Positions 1 to 5,014 of a DNA stretch of 5,014 bases are shown here, one piece after another (the first letter of the stretch is position 1; each line of letters begins with the position of its first letter). The notes beneath the pieces were generated by a model. The model searched no databases and was not told the origin of the DNA. It saw only the letters and a program-made list of their open reading frames with translations. The translations under genes were made by a program, and so were the position numbers. This stretch comes from Thermoplasmata archaeon (GTDB lineage Archaea > Thermoplasmatota > Thermoplasmata > Lutacidiplasmatales > UBA184). The stretch lies in contig JASIDM010000059.1 in assembly GCA_030044695.1 (NCBI GenBank), forward strand, positions 1-5,014. The letters are read 5' to 3'.

Positions 1-20
1 AGCGCGACGCTCCCGAGGCG

Positions 21-536
21 ATGGCCGCCGAGCCGGGCCCGGAGACCCCGTGGCCGGTCCGGCGACGGTTCGACGTCGCCTACCACGACCTGGACGTGCT
101 GCGGCACCTCAACCACGCCGCGTACTTTCCGATGATGGAGACGCTGCGGTGCGAGTACTACCTCGGCCTGCTGGAGACCCGCGATCCCGCTAGCCTCGAC
201 ATCATCGTCGCGGAGGCGGCCTGCCGCTACCTCGCGCCCGTGGCGTACGGACAGACCCTCGTCGGCGAGGCCGTGCCGGCCCGTCCGCTGGGCCGGACCA
301 GCTTCGTCCTGCTCTACCGGTTCCGGGACGCCATCACGGGGACCCGGACCGCCCTAGGCCGGACCGTGATCGTCACCTACGACTACGGTCGAGGCGAGAA
401 GCGGGAGATCCCCCAGGAGCGCCGCCAGCGGTTGGAGGCCGAGGCCATCGACCCGGCCGTGGCGGGCTGGACGCTGGCGCCCGCGAGTTCCACCCGCAAC
501 GGGGGGGTGGGGGAGCGCCGATCGGGCCGGAGCTAA
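21..536 (+). CDS. Hotdog-fold acyl-CoA thioesterase (4HBT/YbgC/FadM-like)
   Basis: The 171-residue protein resembles the 4-hydroxybenzoyl-CoA thioesterase family, soluble enzymes that hydrolyse acyl-CoA thioesters. The family signature is at residues 22-47: H-D-L-D-V-L-R-H-L-N-H, followed by a Y, E and R pattern on the long hotdog helix. Asp25 aligns with the catalytic Asp17 of the Pseudomonas enzyme. The usual Gly of the GHVNN-type motif is Arg28 here. Residues 60-135 give the expected beta strands, including a 'V-A-Y-G-Q-T-L' turn and the 'R-T-S-F' strand. The last 20 or so residues are low-complexity and lie beyond the domain. ATG 21 places the signature at the normal distance from the N terminus, but the frame stays open to the window edge and the GAGG at 15-18 is very close to the ATG, so an upstream start is possible. 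The natural acyl substrate cannot be read from the sequence. It converges on the 533-841 gene. Confidence 0.85.
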   Translation: MAAEPGPETPWPVRRRFDVAYHDLDVLRHLNHAAYFPMMETLRCEYYLGLLETRDPASLDIIVAEAACRYLAPVAYGQTLVGEAVPARPLGRTSFVLLYRFRDAITGTRTALGRTVIVTYDYGRGEKREIPQERRQRLEAEAIDPAVAGWTLAPASSTRNGGVGERRSGRS

Positions 537-841
537 CCCGGCCGGTCGTACCCCGGATGGGTGGTCGGCTCCCCCGATCGGAGCGGGGGTGGCCACGGCA
601 CCGGCTCGACGAACGTCGGCTCGTCCCGGACCGTCTCGACACGGTACAGGACCCCGGTGCCCTTCAGGCAGTCGTGGACCCGGGCGAGCGTCTCGCGGAA
701 CTCCTCCACCGTCCTCCACTCGAAGGCGAGGTCGTGGGCGCCGATGATGAACTTGAGCCCCGCGCGCTCGCGGATCCGCTCGGCGAGGTCGAGCGGGGAG
801 ATGCTCTCCGGGGCGAAGTAGAGGTCGATGTAGGTGTGCAC
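533..841 (-). CDS. Small protein, probable stand-alone AsnC/Lrp-type (RAM) ligand-binding domain
   Basis: The GTG start at 841 gives 102 residues. I do not recognise a named family. The predicted order is strand (2-10), helix (15-28), strand-turn-strand (30-42), helix (44-60), strand (62-71), as in a ferredoxin-like fold. The stretch G34-A-H-D-L-A-F-E-W, a helix, then G61-T-G-V-L-Y-R-V-E-T-V resembles the 'G-x-x-D-L' and 'g-V-x-x-x-x-T' pattern of AsnC/Lrp effector-binding (RAM) domains. No DNA-binding helix-turn-helix is present. Residues 80-102 are a Pro-rich tail. The same frame runs open further upstream, but that extension lies in the SRP RNA gene and has low-complexity Arg/Pro composition. 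A TATA-like box about 29 bp before the GTG supports this start and a nearly leaderless mRNA. It could instead be read through from the SRP RNA promoter. The coding call is good; the RAM assignment is inference. Confidence 0.72.
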   Translation of the reverse strand: MHTYIDLYFAPESISPLDLAERIRERAGLKFIIGAHDLAFEWRTVEEFRETLARVHDCLKGTGVLYRVETVRDEPTFVEPVPWPPPLRSGEPTTHPGYDRPG

Positions 842-866
842 CGACCGTGAGCAGGCCGAGTTCGAC

Positions 867-873
867 AGATAAG
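867..873 (-). promoter_or_regulatory. TATA-like box for the 102-residue gene
   Basis: CTTATCT on the - strand is the only A/T-rich heptamer in this GC-rich stretch. Its centre lies about 29 bp upstream of the GTG at 841, which would put transcription initiation within a few bases of the start codon. Confidence 0.5.
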
Positions 874-906
874 CCCGAGGCCGGACAGGCCGGTCTCTCG
901 GGCGGG

Positions 907-1219
907 TGCTAGGCCGGCAGGATTGTCGCCCGGATGGACCGCACGGAGACCCCGCGCGCCCCTCGGCCCCGTCACCCCGCCAGCGTCGACGGGTCACGGT
1001 AAGGCTGCTCCCGTCAGGACCTGACCCGGTGCCCGTGATGGTTACCCGCTAGGGCGCTCCTCCGAGCGCCCGTCGCGGGACCCGCGGCCCGACGGAACAG
1101 AGCGTCTACGGAGCCACGCGGGACGCGCGACCCCTCCGAACGTCGCTCCTGCCTGTCACCCCCGCTAAGGACGGTTTCGGTGTGTAAGGGGACGCCCAAC
1201 CCCCCGGTCTAGCCTAGCA
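907..1219 (-). ncRNA. Signal recognition particle RNA (archaeal 7S RNA)
   Basis: About 313 nt, the usual size of an archaeal SRP RNA, the scaffold for SRP19 and SRP54 in cotranslational targeting to the membrane. The ends pair perfectly as helix 1: TGCTAGGC (1219-1212) with GCCTAGCA (914-907). The 5' domain resembles haloarchaeal 7S RNA (CTAGGC, a GGGGGG run, then GCGTCCCC). Helix 5 begins with GGCAGGA on the 5' side pairing with TCCTGCC near the 3' end, then continues through GTTCGGA/TCCGGGC and a further 10 pairs rich in G-U wobbles. Helix 6 (1071-1052) is an 8-bp stem, GGGCGCTC/GAGCGCCC, closed by a GGAG tetraloop, the SRP19 site. Helix 8 (1026-1003) reads GGTCAGGTCC, loop TGAC, GGGAGCAGCC, which matches the SRP54-binding core except in the loop. 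The exact ends are inferred from helix 1. No T-run terminator follows. The 102-residue gene lies just downstream on the same strand. Confidence 0.95.
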
Positions 1220-1240
1220 GGGCCTTGGACCACGGCGTCC

Positions 1241-1250
1241 TACATAGCCC
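1241..1250 (-). promoter_or_regulatory. Promoter (TATA box) of the SRP RNA gene
   Basis: On the - strand GGGCTATGTA contains a TATA-like CTATGTA (1248-1242), with its centre about 26 bp upstream of the predicted RNA 5' end at 1219. This is the normal spacing for an archaeal TATA box and independently supports the 5' end derived from helix 1. Confidence 0.65.
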
Positions 1251-1253
1251 TAT

Positions 1254-1278
1254 GCTCCGCCGTTCCCGGCGGCGGAGC
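1254..1278. terminator. GC-rich hairpin after the ATPase gene (possible terminator)
   Basis: A 9-bp perfect inverted repeat, GCTCCGCCG (1254-1262) and CGGCGGAGC (1270-1278), has a 7-nt loop. It lies 33 bp beyond the stop codon of the ATPase gene and just upstream of the SRP RNA TATA box. There is no T-run on either side, so it does not look like a standard archaeal oligo-T terminator. It could instead stabilise the 3' end of the ATPase mRNA. Confidence 0.35.
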
Positions 1279-1310
1279 CCCGGGCCCCGGCGACCCGCTC
1301 CGGGCGCGGC

Positions 1311-3506
1311 CTAGCGGATGTGCTCGAGGCTGAACGAGCCGAGGTTGAACGCGCGCTTGGTGAACGTGTAGCCGATCCAGCTCCGCGCCTGGGCCTCGCC
1401 GAGGCCGCGTACCGCGAGGAACGTCTTCATCTGCTCGAGCTTGAGGTTGATCGAGCCGTCGACCATGTGCTCGAGGGTCTCGAGGTCGGCCTCCGAGTGC
1501 ATGCCGCTCTCCAGCTCGTAGTAGCCGACGGCCCCGTCCAGCTTCCGACGGCCCACCAGGGGCTGGAGGAACCGGAACGTCGCGGCCGCGTCGAGGTACG
1601 CCGTGACGGTCGAGACCGATTCGAAGATCAGCCGGTACGTCCGGAACTGCTCCTTGAGCTGCTCGGCGTAGCCGTCGACGGACTTGGCGAGCTGGTCGAG
1701 GACCCCCCGGTCGGTCGAGGAGAGGAACCGGACGCCCGGGGCCGAGCCCGTCGCGCCGACCGACAGCGAGTACATGTCGACGAACCGCAGGAGCCCCTTG
1801 CGCTCGGCGTCGGCGGTCCCCGGGAACAGCTGGGCGAGATCGTCGCGCACCTGGCCGTAGGTCTTGTCCGTAACGATCCAGATCGACGGGATCCCCTGGC
1901 GGAGCCCCTCCGCGGAGAAGAGCCGGGCGAGCACGTCCTTCCCGGAGTGGGCGGGGCCGTTGACGAGCAGCTGCGTCCCGGAGGGGTAGCCTCCGAACAG
2001 CAGGTCGTCGAGCCGGCGGACCCCGCTACGGACCCGCGCCACGGAGGCGTCCGCCACGCTCGCGGCGTGGAGCTGGTCGGCCTCCGCCACGACCGCGGCG
2101 TTGGAGAGCCGCTCGAGGTCGCGGACCCGCTCGGCGAGCAGGGACTCGCGGCCCTTCAGCTCGTCCTCCTTCTTCGCCAGCTCCAGCCGGCGCGCCTCCA
2201 GCAGGTCCCCCTCGTTCGGAGCGGTCACGCTGCCGACGCCGAGCTCCCGGCGGGTCTGCTCGAGGCGCTGGGCCTCCAGGTCGAGGGCCCGGCGGCGGCT
2301 CTCGAGCTGGCCGTCGTAGGAGGCGAGCTCGCGCTCCTTGAACTCGATCGGCGCGCGCCGGCGCTCCAGATCCTCCGCGGCGAGGCGGATCTCCTCGAAC
2401 TTCGTGCGGAGCTCGTTCTCGCGCCCCACCAGGTCCCGCTCGCGCTGGGTCGCCTCCTCCAGGCGACGGGCGACGTCCGCGTTGATCGTGGCGGGGCCGG
2501 TCCCGGCGGCCTGGTCCCGGGCCTCGGCCTGCTGGGCCTCGGACGTCAGACGTCGGGCGTCCCCCTCGAGTTGGACGACGCGACGCCGCAGTTCGGTCTC
2601 CCGCTCGATGTACTGCTGCTCCCGGCCGGCGAACTCCTCGCGCAGCCGACGCTCGAGCTCCGGTGCGACGGCGGCCGTCGGGGGTCCGGCCGGGGCCGGC
2701 GCGTCGGCCGTCGCCGGAGCGGGCAGCGGGCCGCCGGTCTCCAGGATCTGAAGGCGTTCCTTGAGCCGGGCGAGCTCCTCCTCCTGGGCCCGGAGGGCGC
2801 TCTCCCGCTCCTTCGCCTCGCGCGATCGGACGTACTTGATCACGGCGATCGAGCCCCGCTTCACGTGCTCGACCTGGTCCTCGAGCTGCTTGCGCTTCGT
2901 TCGCTCGTCGAACAGCTGCCGCTGGAGCTCCTGGACCTCCTGGATCATCGATCCCGGGTCGAACTGCTCGCTCTTGACGCGGTCCAGGAGCCCGGTCAGC
3001 CACCGGACGACCGTCTCCTCCCGCTCGAGGACGGACGGCGGGGCCCCCGGCTCGGTCGGGCCCCCGACGGACGGGGCCGGCGCGGGCGCGGAGGGCACGG
3101 TCTCGGACGAGCGGATCCACTCCTCCATCACGTGGTCGTCCCCGTCGACCCAGCGACGTAGGACGTCCGCGGAGGCCTTGCCGCTCGGCGTGACCTTCGG
3201 TCGGCGCGCCCGCTCGGACTTGGCGACCGTGCCGACCCAGCGCTCCACGATCTGCTCCGTGTCGACGGGTGGCCCGCCGGCCGGGGCCGCTCCCGCTCGG
3301 GCGACGGCCCCACGGTCGGCCGGGGAGAGCCCCAGCTGGGCGAGCTCCTCGGCGGAGAGGGCGCGGACCGCCTCGGGGCTATCGTAGCCGGCGTCGACGA
3401 GCCGGCGCGCTCCCTCGGCGGTCACCCCGAGGGCGCGGGCCAGCTCGCTCGCGCGGGACGGGGCGGCGGCGGTGATCGACGCCGCGCCGTCGGCGGTCCC
3501 TTCCAT
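1311..3506 (-). CDS. Helix-hairpin-helix, coiled-coil, KaiC/Rad55-like RecA-fold ATPase
   Basis: 731 residues, apparently cytosolic, with no signal peptide or membrane segment. Residues 17-72 resemble the helix-hairpin-helix N domain of RadA (G-V-T-A-E-G-A-R-R-L, then A-G-Y-D-S-P-E-A-V). Three short RW motifs follow (86-92, 115-122, 166-172). Heavily charged heptad-like helices run through about 180-257, 283-333, 341-421 and 435-468, broken by a Pro/Ala linker at 258-282. Residues 490-731 form a KaiC/Rad55/FlaH-type domain, opening with V-R-S-G-V-R-R-L-D-D-L-L-F-G-G. Walker A is G517-P-A-H-S-G-K-D524, with Asp replacing the usual Thr/Ser after Lys. The Walker B-like strand is L-I-F-E629-S, with Glu for the usual Asp. 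Nucleotide binding is therefore plausible, but hydrolysis is uncertain. ATG 3506 has a TATA box about 37 bp upstream and a GAGG at 3521-3518. No specific function can be named. A structural, DNA-associated or signalling role are all possible. Confidence 0.88.
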   Translation of the reverse strand: MEGTADGAASITAAAPSRASELARALGVTAEGARRLVDAGYDSPEAVRALSAEELAQLGLSPADRGAVARAGAAPAGGPPVDTEQIVERWVGTVAKSERARRPKVTPSGKASADVLRRWVDGDDHVMEEWIRSSETVPSAPAPAPSVGGPTEPGAPPSVLEREETVVRWLTGLLDRVKSEQFDPGSMIQEVQELQRQLFDERTKRKQLEDQVEHVKRGSIAVIKYVRSREAKERESALRAQEEELARLKERLQILETGGPLPAPATADAPAPAGPPTAAVAPELERRLREEFAGREQQYIERETELRRRVVQLEGDARRLTSEAQQAEARDQAAGTGPATINADVARRLEEATQRERDLVGRENELRTKFEEIRLAAEDLERRRAPIEFKERELASYDGQLESRRRALDLEAQRLEQTRRELGVGSVTAPNEGDLLEARRLELAKKEDELKGRESLLAERVRDLERLSNAAVVAEADQLHAASVADASVARVRSGVRRLDDLLFGGYPSGTQLLVNGPAHSGKDVLARLFSAEGLRQGIPSIWIVTDKTYGQVRDDLAQLFPGTADAERKGLLRFVDMYSLSVGATGSAPGVRFLSSTDRGVLDQLAKSVDGYAEQLKEQFRTYRLIFESVSTVTAYLDAAATFRFLQPLVGRRKLDGAVGYYELESGMHSEADLETLEHMVDGSINLKLEQMKTFLAVRGLGEAQARSWIGYTFTKRAFNLGSFSLEHIR

Positions 3507-3517
3507 GAGCTTGGGAA

Positions 3518-3523
3518 CCTCAC
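3518..3523 (-). promoter_or_regulatory. Possible ribosome binding site of the ATPase gene
   Basis: GTGAGG on the - strand lies 11 nt before the ATG at 3506. The spacing is longer than ideal. The site falls at or beside the transcription start predicted from the TATA box, so it may not be wholly within the mRNA and may not be used. Confidence 0.3.
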
Positions 3524-3539
3524 TAGCGCGGCAGGGGCA

Positions 3540-3547
3540 CTTAATAC
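3540..3547 (-). promoter_or_regulatory. TATA box of the ATPase gene
   Basis: GTATTAAG on the - strand is a clear A/T-rich box in GC-rich surroundings, about 37 bp upstream of the ATG at 3506. At the usual 25-27 bp spacing, transcription would begin near 3518, giving a leader of about a dozen nucleotides. Confidence 0.65.
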
Positions 3548-3549
3548 GT

Positions 3550-3560
3550 CCCTCAGAGGG
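3550..3560. repeat. Palindrome in the divergent promoter region (candidate operator)
   Basis: CCCTC, A, GAGGG forms a perfect 5-bp inverted repeat around one base. It lies immediately upstream of the ATPase TATA box and about 40 bp upstream of the TyrRS TATA box, where a regulator could affect the ATPase promoter. It is short and could be due to chance. Confidence 0.3.
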
Positions 3561-3600
3561 AGACGCCGCCGAGCCGCGAGAGCCGGGCGGTCGTTGCCGC

Positions 3601-3607
3601 CTTTATA
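3601..3607 (+). promoter_or_regulatory. TATA box of the tyrosyl-tRNA synthetase gene
   Basis: CTTTATA is the best TATA match in the window. It lies 20-26 bp upstream of the GTG at 3627. The box sits inside the longer open frame that could begin at TTG 3594, which argues that the longer start is not used. Initiation at or near the GTG would give a leaderless mRNA. Confidence 0.75.
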
Positions 3608-3610
3608 CCG

Positions 3611-3627
3611 CGCTCCCTCGCGGAGCG
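3611..3627. repeat. Inverted repeat between the TyrRS TATA box and start codon
   Basis: CGCTCC (3611-3616) and GGAGCG (3622-3627) are perfect inverted arms around CTCGC. They occupy the gap between the TATA box and the GTG. If the mRNA is leaderless this DNA is mostly untranscribed, so it would act as a protein-binding site rather than an RNA hairpin. In such GC-rich DNA it may be incidental. Confidence 0.25.
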
Positions 3628-4727
3628 TGGACCGCGAAGCGCGGCTGGAGCTGATCGTCCGGGGGACCTCGGAGCTGCTGACGGCGGACGAGCTCCGCGA
3701 CCTCGTGGCGCGGACCGAGCGCCCCCGGGCGTACATCGGCTTCGAACCGAGCGGCGCGCTCACCGTGGCGCACCTGATCACGGCGCGGAAGATCGCCGAC
3801 CTCGCGCGCGCCGGCTGTGACGTCACGGTCTTCCTCGCGGACTGGCACGCCTGGATCAACGAGAAGCTCGGGGGGGACCTCGACCGGATCCGGGCCGCGG
3901 GGGAGTACATGCGGGCGACGTTCGAGGCCCTCGGCGCGGACCTGCCCGGGGTGCGGTACCGCTGGGCCCGCGAGCTCACCGGCTCGTCGGAGTACTGGGC
4001 CCGGGTCGTCCGGGTGGCGAAGGCGACCTCGCTCGCCCGGGCCCGGCGCGCGATGTCGATCATGGGCCGCGGGGAGGACGAGCCGAACCTGGACACGGCC
4101 AAGCTGCTGTACCCGTCGATGCAGGCGGCCGACATCTTCGAGCTCCCCGTCGAGCTCGCCTACGGAGGGATGGACCAGCGCCGCGCCCACGTCCTCGCAA
4201 GGGAGGTCGCCCACCGCTACGGCTGGCCGGTGCCCGCCGCCATCCACACGCCGATGCTGAGCTCGCTGCGGGGCGGGGCCCGGATGGATCCGGTGGAGGG
4301 TCTCGTCGAGGGGAAGATGTCGAAGTCCGACGCCGCGTCGGCGATCCCCATCCCCGCCGACGCCGACGCGATCGCCGCGCGGCTCGCCGGCGCGTTCTGC
4401 CCCGCGCGCCAGGCCGAGGGCAATCCGGTCTTCGAGATCGCCCGGTACATCGTCTTCCCCTGGGAGGGCCGGCTCGTCGTCGAGCGGGCGCCCCGGCACG
4501 GCGGGCCCGTCGCGTTCGACGAGCTCGCGCGCTTCGAAGAGGCCTGGGGCGCCGGCGAGCTCCATCCGCAGGACCTCAAGGGGGCCGTCGCCGCGGCGCT
4601 CGACCGGCTGATGGCGCCGGCCCGCCGCTACTTCGCCGCGCATCCCGAGCGCTCCCCCGAGAGCTTCCGGGCCCCCGGAGGCCCCTCGCCCCCCCTCGCC
4701 AGCGGGGGCGCCGGCACCGTTAAGTAG
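3627..4727 (+). CDS. tyrS: Tyrosyl-tRNA synthetase, archaeal/eukaryotic type
   Basis: A class I synthetase that charges tRNA-Tyr, 366 residues from GTG 3627. It aligns by eye with the Methanocaldococcus jannaschii enzyme throughout. Residues 13-16 are G-T-S-E; A35-Y-I-G-F-E-P-S-G carries the tyrosine-binding Tyr36 (Tyr32 in the methanogen). Y162-P-S-M-Q-A-A-D169 carries the equivalents of Tyr151 and Asp158, which set tyrosine specificity. G181-M-D-Q-R-R and K230-M-S-K-S are intact. E311-L-H-P-Q-D-L-K matches the anticodon-contact region. The HIGH position reads T46-V-A-H49, unusual in its first and third residues. About 10 extra residues precede KMSKS, and a Pro/Gly/Ser-rich tail of about 25 residues ends the protein. 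The GTG start matches the archaeal N terminus; TTG 3594 would place the TATA box inside the gene. l7ae follows after 69 bp but appears to have its own promoter. Confidence 0.95.
   Translation: MDREARLELIVRGTSELLTADELRDLVARTERPRAYIGFEPSGALTVAHLITARKIADLARAGCDVTVFLADWHAWINEKLGGDLDRIRAAGEYMRATFEALGADLPGVRYRWARELTGSSEYWARVVRVAKATSLARARRAMSIMGRGEDEPNLDTAKLLYPSMQAADIFELPVELAYGGMDQRRAHVLAREVAHRYGWPVPAAIHTPMLSSLRGGARMDPVEGLVEGKMSKSDAASAIPIPADADAIAARLAGAFCPARQAEGNPVFEIARYIVFPWEGRLVVERAPRHGGPVAFDELARFEEAWGAGELHPQDLKGAVAAALDRLMAPARRYFAAHPERSPESFRAPGGPSPPLASGGAGTVK
4719..4727 (+). promoter_or_regulatory. Candidate TATA box for the L7Ae gene
   Basis: GTTAAGTAG overlaps the TyrRS stop codon and is the only A/T-rich patch before L7Ae. 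Initiation about 26 bp downstream, near 4749, would give a leader of about 48 nt covering exactly the kink-turn-like element. Read-through from the tyrS promoter is the alternative. Confidence 0.45.
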
Positions 4728-4751
4728 CTCGGGCCTTCCGAGGGACCCCAC

Positions 4752-4792
4752 CCGTGAGCCGAGGACCCCAACGGGGTTCCGCTGACGCGAGG
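4752..4792 (+). promoter_or_regulatory. Kink-turn-like element in the L7Ae mRNA leader
   Basis: GGA-CCCC (4763-4769) pairs with GGGG-U-UCC (4773-4780) around an AAC loop, with one bulged U. At its base, GA (4761-4762) faces a 3-nt bulge GCU (4781-4783) followed by GA (4784-4785). This is the kink-turn layout of C helix, three-nucleotide bulge and tandem G-A pairs. The second helix is weak: C4760-C4786 mismatch, two G-C pairs, then two G-A oppositions. Its 3' strand contains the GAGG ribosome binding site (4789-4792). L7Ae is a kink-turn-binding protein, and autoregulation through a leader kink-turn has been reported in other archaea, so feedback control is a reasonable inference. Confidence 0.5.
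4789..4792 (+). promoter_or_regulatory. Ribosome binding site of the L7Ae gene
   Basis: GAGG lies 4 nt before the ATG at 4797. It is the only Shine-Dalgarno-like site near the start and lies inside the second helix of the kink-turn-like element. Confidence 0.55.
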
Positions 4793-4796
4793 AACC

Positions 4797-5014
4797 ATGG
4801 CGCGACCGATCTACGTCCGGTTCGAGACCCCCGACGACCTCGCCGAGAAGGCGCTCCAGCTCGTCCAGGTGGCGAGCGAGACCGGCAAGGTCCGCGTCGG
4901 GACCAACGAGGTCACGAAGTCGAGCGAGCGGGCCGAGGCGAAGCTGGTCGTCATGGCCGAGGACGTCGACCCCGTCGAGATCCTGGTCCACATCCCGATG
5001 CTCTGCGAGGAGAA
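4797..5014 (+). CDS. rpl7ae: Ribosomal protein L7Ae, N-terminal part (cut by window end)
   Basis: The 72 codons present are open to the window edge. Archaeal L7Ae is about 120 residues, so roughly 50 are missing. This protein binds kink-turns in 23S rRNA, in box C/D and H/ACA guide RNAs, and in RNase P RNA. The recognition motif G-T-N-E-V-T-K-S (near residues 35-42) is intact, followed by A-E-A-K-L-V-V-M-A-E-D-V-D-P-V-E-I and H-I-P-M-L-C-E-E, all typical of the family. ATG 4797 gives the standard short archaeal N terminus (M-A-R-P-I-Y-V-R-F). The gene lies 69 bp after tyrS, and its leader can form a kink-turn-like fold, pointing to autoregulation. Confidence 0.96.
   Translation, partial: MARPIYVRFETPDDLAEKALQLVQVASETGKVRVGTNEVTKSSERAEAKLVVMAEDVDPVEILVHIPMLCEE

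Noticed and set aside
501..512. G7-T-G5 tract near the thioesterase 3' end, as a possible G-quadruplex or frameshift site
   Set aside because: It has only two G-runs and falls in the poorly conserved tail. A homopolymer sequencing error could alter the last residues, but no functional element is supported.
842..997. N-terminal extension of the 102-residue protein up to an ATG at 997
   Set aside because: The extension is Arg/Pro-rich, overlaps the SRP RNA 3' domain and lies upstream of the TATA-like box.
1014..1199. A 61-residue open frame on the - strand
   Set aside because: It lies wholly inside the SRP RNA and shows no protein family features.
1320..3161. A 613-residue open frame on the + strand opposite the ATPase gene
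   Set aside because: Its Leu/Arg/Glu/Gly-rich composition mirrors the coiled-coil gene beneath it and shows no domain. Long antisense frames are expected at this GC content.
4728..4742. CTCGG-N5-CCGAG hairpin directly after the tyrS stop as a terminator
   Set aside because: The stem is only 5 bp and no T-run follows. In GC-rich DNA this is likely by chance.
3603..4991. A 462-residue open frame on the - strand across tyrS and the start of L7Ae
   Set aside because: It is antisense to two confidently identified genes and has the low-complexity Arg/Gly/Leu composition of a shadow frame.
1..5014. CRISPR arrays, insertion sequences, tRNA genes or defence genes
   Set aside because: No regularly spaced direct repeats, transposase motifs, terminal inverted repeats or tRNA-like cloverleaf were seen on either strand.

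Overview
This high-GC window (roughly 70% by eye) is archaeal chromosome. The evidence is the archaeal/eukaryotic-type tyrosyl-tRNA synthetase, the N-terminal part of ribosomal protein L7Ae, an archaeal-form SRP (7S) RNA, and A/T-rich TATA-like boxes lying about 22-30 bp before starts. The lineage cannot be fixed from this sequence. A high-GC euryarchaeal or Thermoplasmatota-like genome is a guess.

Left part (1-1310): a hotdog-fold thioesterase on the + strand ends in a 4-bp stop-codon overlap with a convergent 102-residue protein on the - strand. That protein looks like a stand-alone AsnC/Lrp-type ligand-binding (RAM) domain. Upstream of it, and read in the same direction, is a complete SRP RNA (about 907-1219, - strand) with its own TATA box. 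No protein-coding reading of that stretch is credible.

Middle (1311-3506, - strand): one large gene encodes 731 residues. It has an N-terminal RadA-like helix-hairpin-helix, three short RW-containing repeats, a long coiled coil and a C-terminal KaiC/Rad55-type RecA-fold ATPase domain with altered Walker motifs. This is the most unusual protein in the window.

Right part (3507-5014, + strand): a divergent intergenic region carries one promoter for each direction. It is followed by tyrosyl-tRNA synthetase, whose start is best placed at a GTG at 3627, giving a nearly leaderless mRNA. L7Ae follows and is cut by the window edge. Its short leader can fold into a kink-turn-like element next to the ribosome binding site, which suggests autoregulation by L7Ae.

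The theme is translation and protein export (TyrRS, L7Ae, SRP RNA) next to two poorly understood proteins. I saw no mobile element, CRISPR array, tRNA gene or defence system.
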